31,315 nt of DNA from Planctomycetaceae bacterium (GTDB lineage: Bacteria; Planctomycetota; Planctomycetia; Pirellulales; Thermoguttaceae), in assembly GCA_015062085.1 (NCBI GenBank), contig SUVI01000026.1, forward strand, positions 1-31,315, read 5' to 3'. Below the pieces are notes generated by a model. It saw only the letters and a list, made by a program, of their open reading frames with translations. It was not told where the DNA came from and did not search any database. Below are positions 1 through 6,936 of this stretch, in pieces (position 1 is the first letter of the stretch; each line of letters starts with the position of its first letter). The translations under genes and the position numbers were made by a program.

Positions 1-302
1 CCGTTTTCGTCTGCGCGAATGAAACCGTCTTTTCCGGCCGGCGCAGAAAGAATGTGGGCCATGGAGGAGACGTTATCCGGAGCGTCGTACGAAATGACGA
101 ACGGAAACATTTCCGACTGGTCTTCCGGCTGGGCTTCCGACTGGTCTTCCGGCTGGGCTTTCGGCTGGGCTTTCGGATCCGCTCCGTTTTCTGCCCGAAC
201 AGTGTCCGCGGGTCCGGACATCTGTGCATAGAGAGTCTTTTCACTAAATTGAGATCCAAGGACCATGATGGTCAGCAAAAAAGCAAGGATCGGTCTTTTC
301 AT
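1..302 (-). CDS. N-terminal part of a secreted cellulase-like glycoside hydrolase (runs off the window)
   Basis: The frame is open from the ATG at 302-300 to the window edge, about 100 residues, with no stop. It begins with a signal peptide (MKRPILAFLLTIMVLG, cleavage near LYA-QM), then a Pro/Gln/Glu-rich spacer made of 12-bp repeats. The segment FPFVISYDAPDNVSSM followed by APAGKDGFIRADENG is like the start of secreted planctomycete proteins annotated as cellulase-family glycosylhydrolases; this is recognition from memory. The catalytic domain lies outside the window, so the activity is unproven. The gene starts 36 bp after the sensor kinase stop on the same strand, so it is probably co-transcribed with the two-component pair. 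A GGAGAA sequence sits just upstream of the ATG as a ribosome-binding site. Confidence 0.6.
   Translation of the reverse strand, partial: MKRPILAFLLTIMVLGSQFSEKTLYAQMSGPADTVRAENGADPKAQPKAQPEDQSEAQPEDQSEMFPFVISYDAPDNVSSMAHILSAPAGKDGFIRADEN
114..173. repeat. 12-bp coding tandem repeat in the glycosidase leader
   Basis: There are five in-register 12-bp units alternating between cgactggtcttc and cggctgggcttt/c. On the minus strand they encode PKAQ, PEDQ and SEAQ-type tetrapeptides, directly after the signal peptide of the partial glycosidase-like protein. The array probably forms a flexible, length-variable spacer. Confidence 0.9.
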
Positions 303-338
303 GGAAAGTTCTCCTTTGGGAAAAAAGTCAGTTGGAAA

Positions 339-1967
339 TTAAGGCTGGTCTGTGTTTTTTTCTATCGGAAACCGCAGCTCGAAACAGCATCCGGGACCGT
401 CGACGGGGAGAAGAGCAACGGTTCCTCCGTGCGCAAGGACCGTTTGCCGGACGATCGCCAAGCCGAGACCGGAGCCTTCAGGATCAGGAGTTTCGTCAAG
501 ACGCCGGATCCGGAAAAAACGCTCGAAAATGCGTTCGGAGAGTTCCATCGGGATGCCGATCCCGTAGTCGCGGACCGTAAGGACGGCCTGATCTTCCTCA
601 CGGGTGAGGGAAACGTCGATCGCAGTGCTCCCGCTGTACTTGACGGCATTGACGATGAGATTCTTGACGGTCTGCTCCAGCAGCGCACGGTCTCCAAGGA
701 TCACCAGAGGCTGGTCTTGCGGTTGGTCTTGCGGCTGGTCCGTCAGCGGTTCCGTCAGCGGTTCCATCAGCGGTTCCATCAGCGGTTCCGTCAGCGGTTC
801 CGTCAGCGGTTCCGTCAGCGGTTCCGTCAGCTGGTCCTGCGGCTGGTCTTGCGGAAATAGATCGGTCAGCGTGAGTGTGATGCCCGCCTGCTCTGCAGTG
901 TCGCGGGAAAGGTCGATCGCAGCCAGAACGGTCTGACGGAGATCAAGAGTCTGAAAGTTTTTAGTCATTTCCTGACCGGGTTCCTGGAGTTTTTCCAGCC
1001 GGGTGACTTTCAGGACGTCGCCAACGAGCTGGCTCATCCGGCGAGTCTGGCGGGAAAGGATCTCTCGGCATCGTGCGAGCTGCGCCTCATCTTCCCACCC
1101 GTCCTCTTCCAAAAGCTGCAGGACGGCCATGATCCCAGTCAGGGGAGTCTTGATCTCGTGCGAGACGTTCGCAATGAATTCCCGCCGCAGTTTCTCCTGC
1201 TGCTGCACACGTTCTATCTCGTGCCGAAGCTGCTCCGCCATGCTTGAGATGCTCAGTGCCAAGTCACGAACGGCCCCTTTTTTCGGAATGGGGACCGGGG
1301 TTTCGAGCACACCGTCAGCGATCTTTTCCGCAGAATACTGAAGCTGGTTCAACGGCCGGTAAATCGTTCGGAAAATGTGCCATGACAGAAACCCGACAAA
1401 CAGTCCGCCTCCGCCAAAAACCAAAGCGATCAGAAGATTCGCGCGGTGCAGGACTCCAGAAACGGGCACATTGGGAATCGAAAGATGGAAAAGCATCTTC
1501 CGCTCTTTGACCGTTTCTGTACCCGGTATCTGTTCCTTCACTTTCGCAGCCGCAGCTGCAAATACGCACCAGTTCTCCGTCTGCGCGTCTTTTCGGACGT
1601 GGATCCCCAGACCGTCTTTTTCCGCTTCAATGATCTCTGGCAGCCTTTTATCCACAGCCCGAAGATCCGCGATCCCTGACGCGATGACCGCATCGCCGCG
1701 TTCATTAAAAAACGCAATAGAACGGCCTCCCGCGGAAAACGTGTCGCAGAATTCGTCAAGGATCTCCCAATCGCTCGCTTCCAGACGCGGAATGATGAAG
1801 TGAAGGATGACGTCCACCTCCTGCTGGATCTCTTTTCGGGATTCTTCGAGGTAGACTTTCTCAAAATTCTCGCGCTGCAGCCAGAGAAGAAACCCCGTAA
1901 GCCCCAGAAGTCCCGACGAAAGGATGGGGATCAGAAGAAGCAAAATGTTGCGCTGTTTGACTTTCAT
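339..1967 (-). CDS. Membrane sensor histidine kinase (HAMP-HisKA-HATPase)
   Basis: The product is 542 aa from the ATG at 1967, chosen for its GGGAG ribosome-binding site. TM1 is about 8-30, an extracytoplasmic sensor region about 31-175, TM2 about 176-196, HAMP about 197-250. HisKA carries VSHEIKTPLTG with the phospho-accepting His at 270. The ATPase domain has an N-box (NLIVNAVKYSG, 436-446), G1 (DYGIGIP, 467-473) and G2 (GSGLGLA, 498-504), so catalysis should be intact. Odd feature: residues about 372-420 are a run of QDQP and TEPL tetrapeptides inserted inside the ATPase domain, just before GDRALLEQ. It lies downstream of an OmpR-type regulator on the same strand and is surely its partner. 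The architecture is PhoR-like but the stimulus is unknown. The frame stays open upstream to a TTG at 2099 that overlaps the regulator's stop, giving a possible 586-aa form. Confidence 0.93.
   Translation of the reverse strand: MKVKQRNILLLLIPILSSGLLGLTGFLLWLQRENFEKVYLEESRKEIQQEVDVILHFIIPRLEASDWEILDEFCDTFSAGGRSIAFFNERGDAVIASGIADLRAVDKRLPEIIEAEKDGLGIHVRKDAQTENWCVFAAAAAKVKEQIPGTETVKERKMLFHLSIPNVPVSGVLHRANLLIALVFGGGGLFVGFLSWHIFRTIYRPLNQLQYSAEKIADGVLETPVPIPKKGAVRDLALSISSMAEQLRHEIERVQQQEKLRREFIANVSHEIKTPLTGIMAVLQLLEEDGWEDEAQLARCREILSRQTRRMSQLVGDVLKVTRLEKLQEPGQEMTKNFQTLDLRQTVLAAIDLSRDTAEQAGITLTLTDLFPQDQPQDQLTEPLTEPLTEPLTEPLMEPLMEPLTEPLTDQPQDQPQDQPLVILGDRALLEQTVKNLIVNAVKYSGSTAIDVSLTREEDQAVLTVRDYGIGIPMELSERIFERFFRIRRLDETPDPEGSGLGLAIVRQTVLAHGGTVALLPVDGPGCCFELRFPIEKNTDQP
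709..852. repeat. Composite 12-bp tandem array inside the kinase catalytic domain
   Basis: Twelve 12-bp units are in perfect register. The outer units are of ggctggtcttgc type, and the seven inner units (745-828) are agcggttccgtc or agcggttccatc. Translated on the minus strand they give QDQP-type ends and a (T/M)EPL core. All unit lengths keep the reading frame. Confidence 0.97.
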
Positions 1968-2015
1968 GAATGACTCCCGAAACTGATTTCGAAAAACGGC
2001 TGATCTCTCCGGGGC

Positions 2016-2095
2016 TGCGCTTTCCTGTGAGCCGGCTTTCCTGTGAGCCGGCTTTCCTGTGAGCCTGCTTTCCTGTGAGCCTGCTTTCCTGCAGC
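2016..2095. repeat. 16-bp tandem repeat between regulator and kinase
   Basis: Five copies of a 16-bp unit (ccggctttcctgtgag, with g/t and end variants) lie between the regulator stop (2096-2098) and the kinase start (1967). Because 16 is not a multiple of three, gain or loss of a unit would shift any translation passing through it. It sits in the inter-cistronic mRNA leader of the kinase. Confidence 0.95.
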
Positions 2096-2833
2096 TCAAT
2101 ATTTCCAGCGGTATCCGACCCCGCGGACGGTTTCGATGAATTTACCCGCCTCGCCAAGTTTCTTTCGCAGATTCGCGACCTGAACGTCGATCGATCGGTC
2201 CATGGAAAGGTAGTCATCGCCGCGCAGCTTGAACGCAATGTCAGTCCTGGACCAGACTCGGCCCGGCCGGCGAATGAAGATGGCCAAAAGCTCGAATTCG
2301 GTGAACGTCAGCTCGAGCGGCATCTCGTTGAAATCGGCTGTCCGCTGCGTAAGATTTAGCGTCACGCCGTGGCAGGAGAGGAGCTCTTCTTCCGGTTCCG
2401 GTTCGTTTTCATTTTCCGCAAGCAGGATCTTTTCGGGGAGAGCGGCCGTTTCGAGTTCCTTCGTCCTGCGCAGCTGTGCCCGAATGCGCGCGATGAGCAT
2501 CTGATTGTTGAACGGCTTCGTGACGTAATCGACCGCCCCCATTTCCAGACCCACGACGACGTCGGACTCTTCACTTCGTGCCGTAAGCATGATGACGGGG
2601 AGTTTCGCCTTGCCGGGAAGCTCCCGGATCCGCCGACAGACCTCGAGTCCGTCCATTCCCGGAAGCGTAAGATCCAGAAGAACGAGATCCGGATCCTTTT
2701 CTTCAATGCGTTTCAATCCAAGCTCGCCGCTCCCTGCCGAGACGGTCTGGAATCCGCGTGCCTGGAGAAGCATTTCCAGAACTTCGCGGATCGTCGGATC
2801 GTCTTCAATGATCAAAATTCGTTCTGTACTCAT
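2096..2833 (-). CDS. OmpR/PhoB-family response regulator
   Basis: The product is 245 aa starting MSTERILIIEDD at 2833; an upstream in-frame Met at 2905 lacks receiver homology. The receiver domain (about 1-120) has the acidic pair D11/D12, the phospho-acceptor D54 (LVLLDLTLPGMDG) and the conserved Lys of the VDYVTKPF motif. The C-terminal half is a winged-helix DNA-binding domain (about 150-245) ending in RGVGYRWKY, the usual OmpR/PhoB finish. It is the first gene of a probable operon with the histidine kinase and the glycosidase-like gene. A weak -10 (TATATT) can be read near 2926 on the minus strand, without a convincing -35. Targets are unknown; the adjoining secreted hydrolase is the obvious candidate. 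Confidence 0.95.
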   Translation of the reverse strand: MSTERILIIEDDPTIREVLEMLLQARGFQTVSAGSGELGLKRIEEKDPDLVLLDLTLPGMDGLEVCRRIRELPGKAKLPVIMLTARSEESDVVVGLEMGAVDYVTKPFNNQMLIARIRAQLRRTKELETAALPEKILLAENENEPEPEEELLSCHGVTLNLTQRTADFNEMPLELTFTEFELLAIFIRRPGRVWSRTDIAFKLRGDDYLSMDRSIDVQVANLRKKLGEAGKFIETVRGVGYRWKY

Positions 2834-2961
2834 GATTTTGTGATCTCGCTGAAAGGTTTTTTTACTGTGCCGGCGGTCTCCGAAATGGGGGAAGGCGGAG
2901 ATCATTTTGATTCCAAACGGAAATATAGCAAAAATCGAAAGAAAAAAAAGGGGGGGACTTC

Positions 2962-2997
2962 AAAAAAAGAGCACGCTTTCCGATCCTGCGTGCTCTT
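2962..2997 (-). terminator. Intrinsic terminator of the ankyrin gene
   Basis: Perfect 10-bp inverted repeat: aagagcacgc (2967-2976) pairs with gcgtgctctt (2988-2997) around an 11-nt loop. On the minus strand it is followed by a run of seven T (2962-2968). It lies 56 bp after the ankyrin gene stop. Confidence 0.9.
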
Positions 2998-3052
2998 CCC
3001 AAGGGGGGACGGGAGGATGCCCTCTGAAATTCCGAGCCGATCCGATAGGCTT

Positions 3053-3610
3053 CTATTTCTGAAGTCCTTCGAGGTAATCCGCGATGTCGTCCCGACGCTC
3101 TTCACGCGCCTTTTCCGCCGGAGTTTCCCGGTCTTCATCTTCCGCGCGGATGTCGGCGCCCGTTTCGACCAGGTACTTCACGATCTCCAGCGTTCCGTCC
3201 TCTGCCGCGATGTGCAGCGGAGTCTCGCGGTCATCATTGACGGCGTTGACTTTCGCACCTTTCTCGACGAGGAGCTTCACGAGCTCAAGATTTCGTCCGT
3301 CGCACGCTTCATGAAGCGGCGTAGAGCTGTCTTCGTCTTCCGCGTTCACATTCGCGCCTTTTTCAATGAGGATCTTTGCTGTTTCGAGCTGGCCGCGTTC
3401 CGCAGCACCATGAAGCGGAGTCTCCGCATCGTCGGTCACTTCATTTACGTCGGCGCCCTGCGCGATGAGCTGCTGAACTTTCGCGGCATCGCCCCTTTTG
3501 GCAGCCCGGTACAGTGCCGGCTCGTAATCGGCTTTGACAGCGTTTCCGGATCCGGAGACCAGGAGGGAAGCAGCACTCAGAACGAGAATGGAAAGGATCT
3601 TTTTCGACAT
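3053..3610 (-). CDS. Exported ankyrin-repeat protein
   Basis: The product is 185 aa with a Sec signal peptide (MSKKILSILVLSAASLLVSG, cleavage near NAVKA-DY) and about five ankyrin repeats over residues 31-183. Repeat signatures include ETPLHGAAERGQLETAKILIEKGANVN, split here as ETPLHGAAERG and ILIEKGANVNA, then STPLHEACDGRNLELV and ETPLHIAAEDGTLEIV. The repeat face is rich in Asp and Glu. No catalytic domain is attached, so it is probably a periplasmic protein-binding module. It appears monocistronic, with its own terminator at 2962-2997, and follows the terminator of the upstream DUF1080 gene. A TATACT -10 candidate lies near 3704 on the minus strand. The partner protein cannot be predicted. 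Confidence 0.9.
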   Translation of the reverse strand: MSKKILSILVLSAASLLVSGSGNAVKADYEPALYRAAKRGDAAKVQQLIAQGADVNEVTDDAETPLHGAAERGQLETAKILIEKGANVNAEDEDSSTPLHEACDGRNLELVKLLVEKGAKVNAVNDDRETPLHIAAEDGTLEIVKYLVETGADIRAEDEDRETPAEKAREERRDDIADYLEGLQK

Positions 3611-3774
3611 GATATTTTCTCCTGCTGGAAAAAGGGGTGTTCGTTTTTGTTTTCGTTTTTGAACTTCAGGTTCGCGGGTCTCCCCTCACCTGACATTCAT
3701 AGTATACGGCAAGAATATTCAGCCTTTTTTTAAGTTTTGTAAATTTTTTGTAAATTCGGAAGTTTTCAGCGCAT

Positions 3775-3812
3775 TTTTTAAAAAATGGAGACGTTTTTGG
3801 GAAAACGTCTCC
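3775..3812 (-). terminator. Intrinsic terminator of the DUF1080 gene
   Basis: An 11-bp stem, ggagacgtttt (3787-3797) with aaaacgtctcc (3802-3812), has a 4-nt loop. On the minus strand it runs into a T-rich stretch (complement of the A run at 3778-3785). It lies about 40 bp past the DUF1080 stop. Confidence 0.88.
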
Positions 3813-3852
3813 GTGTATTTGGACAGGATCGCTGATTTTTTGGAAGATCCCT

Positions 3853-4581
3853 TTATTTTTTCGTGAAGATCTTGACGTTGCGGAACCAGATCTCGCCGCC
3901 TTCGGACTGGAACGCGAATTTGCCTTCAATGTTCGACGCATTGCAGACCCAGTTCACCGGCTGACCGTTGAGCAGGACGAGAATGGCGTCTTCATGGCAG
4001 ATGATGACCATTTTGTTCCATTCTTTTCCTGGTTTCTGGGCGTTTTTGACGTTCTTGACGCGGTGCAGTTCCGCACGGACCTTTTCACCGTCGACGGAGC
4101 GCGGGCGGTAGTCGTAGCGTTCTGCCGCACCGATGAGCGTGTGGCCGTGGAAGCCGAACAGATGCCCCATCTGCTGCGTCTGGAGCTGGCATTCGATGCA
4201 CGGCGGAAGGAAAGCCGGAGAGGGACGGCCTTCCGCGTCGTTCATGCGGAGGAAGAAGCCGCTGTTCACGTTCGGATCGTCGGTCGGATAGCAGATCTCG
4301 GCCGTGAGGACGAAATTGCGGAGCTTCAGATCTTTCGGTGCAAGCCAGCCGAACGGAGTGCCGCCGACTTTGAGGATACCGTCTTCGATCTTGAAAACGT
4401 CTTCTTTTTTGACGCCGCCGTCGAGGAAACATTCAAAATCATCGAGCGTTTTGCCATCCAAGGTCCAAACTGCTTCCGGCGGAGCTAGACGTTCCTGGGC
4501 GGTGGCCGTGTTTGTAAAGAAACCGAGCGTCAAAACCAGTGCGAGTGCCGGGAGAAGCGGGAAGATCAAACTTTTTTTCAT
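3853..4581 (-). CDS. Secreted DUF1080 / 3-keto-disaccharide hydrolase-like protein (first of three)
   Basis: The product is 242 aa with a signal peptide (cleavage near ATA-QE). The mature part is one DUF1080 (PF06439-type) concanavalin A-like jelly roll. Typical elements are WTLDGKTLDDFECFLDGG, a GWLAPKDLKLRNFVLTAEI strand, SGFFLRMN, IECQLQTQQMGHLFGFHG, the EWNKMVIICHEDAILVLLNGQPVNW strand pair and a final EIWFRNVKIF. In characterised relatives this fold cleaves or binds 3-keto-glycosides; here the substrate is unknown. The gene is expressed from its own good promoter at 4731-4759 through a leader carrying a 12-bp tandem repeat, and ends at the 3775-3812 terminator. It is divergent from dapA. 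Confidence 0.92.
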   Translation of the reverse strand: MKKSLIFPLLPALALVLTLGFFTNTATAQERLAPPEAVWTLDGKTLDDFECFLDGGVKKEDVFKIEDGILKVGGTPFGWLAPKDLKLRNFVLTAEICYPTDDPNVNSGFFLRMNDAEGRPSPAFLPPCIECQLQTQQMGHLFGFHGHTLIGAAERYDYRPRSVDGEKVRAELHRVKNVKNAQKPGKEWNKMVIICHEDAILVLLNGQPVNWVCNASNIEGKFAFQSEGGEIWFRNVKIFTKK

Positions 4582-4636
4582 GGCAGGACCTTTCTTTCAA
4601 AAGGGGTATGAGGAAGGAAACGAAAAAGGAGGTCTG

Positions 4637-4684
4637 CCGGATCGAATGCCGGATCGAATGCCGGATCGAATGCCGGATCGAATG
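4637..4684. repeat. 12-bp tandem repeat in the DUF1080 5' leader
   Basis: Four perfect copies of ccggatcgaatg. They lie between the mapped promoter (-10 at 4731-4736) and the ATG (4581), so they are probably transcribed in the 5' untranslated region. The 342-base gap 4582-4923 otherwise holds only the two divergent promoters. Confidence 0.95.
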
Positions 4685-4730
4685 TTAGGCGAAACGGGCA
4701 TTTTGCGGGGTCCTTTTTCACATTTCTCTG

Positions 4731-4759
4731 ATTTTAGCAGAAATTTCGCGCTATGTCAA
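4731..4759 (-). promoter_or_regulatory. Sigma-70-like promoter of the DUF1080 gene
   Basis: On the minus strand there is TTGACA (4759-4754), a 17-nt spacer and TAAAAT (4736-4731). The predicted transcription start is near 4724, leaving a leader of about 140 nt. Confidence 0.75.
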
Positions 4760-4824
4760 CGGGTTTGAGGGTTTTGCGGGGTGAGTTTTTCGGGAAATTT
4801 CAAAATGTTTCCCCACGCTCCCCC

Positions 4825-4852
4825 TTGAGAGAATCGATGAACGGAGTATAAT
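4825..4852 (+). promoter_or_regulatory. Sigma-70-like promoter of dapA
   Basis: TTGAGA (4825-4830), a 16-nt spacer and a perfect TATAAT (4847-4852), with an expected start near 4859, about 65 nt ahead of the dapA ATG. Confidence 0.78.
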
Positions 4853-4923
4853 AGACCGTATCCGAATGAATGCGGAGTTTTTTTAGATTTCAGGTCCATC
4901 CATTCCAGACAGGAACATTTTTC

Positions 4924-5811
4924 ATGAAAACACGTGCAGAAGAATATGCGGGACTTTCCATTGCAATGGTCACTCCTTTTAAAGATGACAAAGTGGATTA
5001 CGACGCGCTGGAACGCAATACCGAGTTCCTCATCCGCTCTGGAGTCACGTGTCTGGTGCCGGTCGGAACGACGGGAGAGTCGCCGACTCTGACGCATGAA
5101 GAGCATGAGAAAGTCATCACGACCGTCGTGCGCGCCGCTGCCGGCCGATGCAAAGTCATGCCCGGTACCGGCTCCAACTGCACGCATGAAGCGCTCCGTC
5201 TGACCCGCTGGGCGGAAGATACCGGAGCGGACGCGGCATTGGTCGTTGCGCCGTACTACAATAAACCGACGCAGGAAGGTTTCTATCAGCACTTCAAGGC
5301 GGTCGCGGAAGCCGTCAGTATCCCGATCTGTGTTTACAATATTCCCGGACGCGCTGCGAAAAATATCGAACCGGAAACGATCATTCGGCTTGCCGAGCTC
5401 CCGAACATCAAAATGGTGAAGGAAGCGACCGGCGCGATGGATCAGGCTTCCCGTATTTTGGCGCAGACCGACCTGACCGTCCTGAGCGGCGACGACAGCA
5501 TGACGCTCCCGCACATGGCCGTCGGAGCGAAGGGGATCATCTCCGTCGTCGGAAATATCGTGCCGCAGGATATGGTCGCGCTCTGTAATGCGATGCTCGC
5601 GAACGACTTGGAGACGGCCCGGAAATGGCATTTCAAGACCTTCCAGCTCTGCCGCGACATGCTGAGCCTCGCGACGAATCCGATCCCGGTCAAAGCCGCG
5701 ATGAAACTTCTCGGCATGGATACCGGAGAACTTCGCCTGCCGCTCACGCCGCTGGATGAAAAACAGGAAGCGTCGCTCATCGAAACGCTGAAACGCTACG
5801 GACTTCTCTAA
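4924..5811 (+). CDS. dapA: 4-hydroxy-tetrahydrodipicolinate synthase
   Basis: The product is 295 aa, normal length for DapA. It condenses pyruvate with aspartate semialdehyde in the lysine/diaminopimelate pathway in the cytoplasm. A TIM barrel with the full active site is visible: the Thr pair in GTTGESPTL (49-50), Tyr111 in VVAPYYNKP, Tyr138 in VYNIPGRAA, and the Schiff-base Lys166 in VKEATG. The start [10 protein letters not shown] at 4924 follows an AGGAA ribosome-binding site; an earlier in-frame Met at 4870 lies almost on the promoter and lacks homology. It is a single gene between its promoter and a terminator at 5838. Related N-acetylneuraminate lyases share the fold, but the residues favour DapA. 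Confidence 0.95.
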   Translation: MKTRAEEYAGLSIAMVTPFKDDKVDYDALERNTEFLIRSGVTCLVPVGTTGESPTLTHEEHEKVITTVVRAAAGRCKVMPGTGSNCTHEALRLTRWAEDTGADAALVVAPYYNKPTQEGFYQHFKAVAEAVSIPICVYNIPGRAAKNIEPETIIRLAELPNIKMVKEATGAMDQASRILAQTDLTVLSGDDSMTLPHMAVGAKGIISVVGNIVPQDMVALCNAMLANDLETARKWHFKTFQLCRDMLSLATNPIPVKAAMKLLGMDTGELRLPLTPLDEKQEASLIETLKRYGLL

Positions 5812-5837
5812 TTCTCAGAGAGCCTGTCCTCATACAG

Positions 5838-5870
5838 ATGCCGGTAAATTCCAGTTTGCCGGCATTTTTT
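5838..5870 (+). terminator. Intrinsic terminator after dapA
   Basis: Stem atgccgg (5838-5844) with ccggcat (5859-5865), followed directly by a T run to 5870, 26 bp after the dapA stop. Confidence 0.85.
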
Positions 5871-5913
5871 GGGAAAAATCGGAGATAGTTTGAAGGAATG
5901 GGGAATCTTCACC

Positions 5914-6507
5914 ATGAAACGGTATTTTCCATGTTTTCGTGTTCCTCTTTTTCTTCTGCTTGCGGCCTGGATCCCATTTTGCTGGCTGACTTTTCAGGCT
6001 GTGCATGAGCTGGGGCATGTGCTGACCGCAGTTGGCGCCGGAACGGAAGTCGAAAAAGTCGTGCTGTCCCCTTGGACTTTTTCCAGAACAGAGACGGCAT
6101 TCTCTCCGCATCGCACATGGATCCTTTGGGGCGGAGCTGTTGGCGGGTGTGTCATCCCGGTCATTTTCTGGCTTTGCTGGAAATTTTTTCGTATGCCTGC
6201 CGAATTTCTTTTTCGATTTTGGGCCGGTTTCTGCCTCATCGCCAATGGTGCGTATTTCGGAGCGGACTTCTCGACTGTTGGTCCGACGGATGCGGGAGAA
6301 CTTTACGCACTCGGAACGCCGCGTTTTGCGCTCGTGATTTTTGGGATCAGTGCCGTTAGTGCGGGGCTTTTTCTCTGGAATGGTCTGGGGTGTTTTTGGG
6401 GATTGGGAAAAACTCCCCAAAAGATAGAAAAGTCCGCCATCCTGATCGCCTGGAGTGCTTTTCTTGCGGTCTTTCTCGCAGAAATCATTGGGTGTACCGT
6501 TTTTTGA
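5914..6507 (+). CDS. Small integral membrane protein resembling M50 (site-2) metalloproteases
   Basis: The product is 197 aa from MKRYFPCF at 5914, chosen for the GGGG sequence upstream. There are about four to five hydrophobic segments (about 11-30, 70-90, 100-118, 138-160, 178-194). The end of TM1 holds HELGH (31-35), the HExxH zinc motif placed as in M50 proteases. A polar stretch with Asn111 and Asp126 (in VGPTDAGEL) could supply the third ligand, like the NxxPxxxDG motif, but the match is loose. It has no PDZ domain. It could process a membrane-bound regulator or be a degenerate relative. It is flanked by terminators on both sides and appears monocistronic, unless there is read-through from dapA. 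Confidence 0.65.
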   Translation: MKRYFPCFRVPLFLLLAAWIPFCWLTFQAVHELGHVLTAVGAGTEVEKVVLSPWTFSRTETAFSPHRTWILWGGAVGGCVIPVIFWLCWKFFRMPAEFLFRFWAGFCLIANGAYFGADFSTVGPTDAGELYALGTPRFALVIFGISAVSAGLFLWNGLGCFWGLGKTPQKIEKSAILIAWSAFLAVFLAEIIGCTVF

Positions 6508-6541
6508 AGAACCCAAAGAGCCATTTTTTCAGAATGTCCAC

Positions 6542-6576
6542 AAAAAAACGTTCCCCAAAATGAGGAACGTTTTTTC
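6542..6576. terminator. Bidirectional terminator between the M50-like gene and rpmA
   Basis: The stem cgttcc (6549-6554) with ggaacg (6564-6569) is extended by flanking A and T runs that pair (6542-6548 with 6570-6576). Each strand therefore has a U tract after the hairpin. It serves convergent genes ending at 6507 (plus) and 6600 (minus). Confidence 0.88.
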
Positions 6577-6599
6577 TTTATTTCGATGAAAAGCTTGGA

Positions 6600-6869
6600 C
6601 TACTGGGCAGCGCAGGCTTCTTCACGAGTTGCGACGACGTTCACGCGGGAACCTTTACGGTCGAAACGAACGAAACCGTCGACCAGAGCGAACAGGGTGT
6701 AATCTTTTCCCTGACCAACGCCTTTACCAGCGTCAAATTTGTTGCCGCACTGACGGACGATGATGTTGCCCGCTTTGGCTTCCTGACCAGCGTAAAGTTT
6801 CACACCGCGGCGCTGTGCATTGGAATCACGACCGTTACGGCTGCTGCCTTGTCCTTTTTTATGTGCCAT
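6600..6869 (-). CDS. rpmA: 50S ribosomal protein bL27
   Basis: The product is 89 aa, the usual length. The N-terminus [17 protein letters not shown] and the core [21 protein letters not shown], then [18 protein letters not shown], are diagnostic of L27, whose N-terminal tail reaches the peptidyl-transferase centre. The CAGGAG ribosome-binding site is well placed. No rplU (L21) precedes it: the next gene upstream on this strand is an unrelated secreted protein, so the common rplU-rpmA pair is split here. A promoter probably lies in 6870-6936, but no clear pair of boxes can be read. Confidence 0.97.
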   Translation of the reverse strand: MAHKKGQGSSRNGRDSNAQRRGVKLYAGQEAKAGNIIVRQCGNKFDAGKGVGQGKDYTLFALVDGFVRFDRKGSRVNVVATREEACAAQ

Positions 6870-6936
6870 GAGTACCCACTCCTGAAAAAAAGTTTATTGT
6901 GAATATTTTCCAATTTAGTAACAAGCAGGAAGTATT

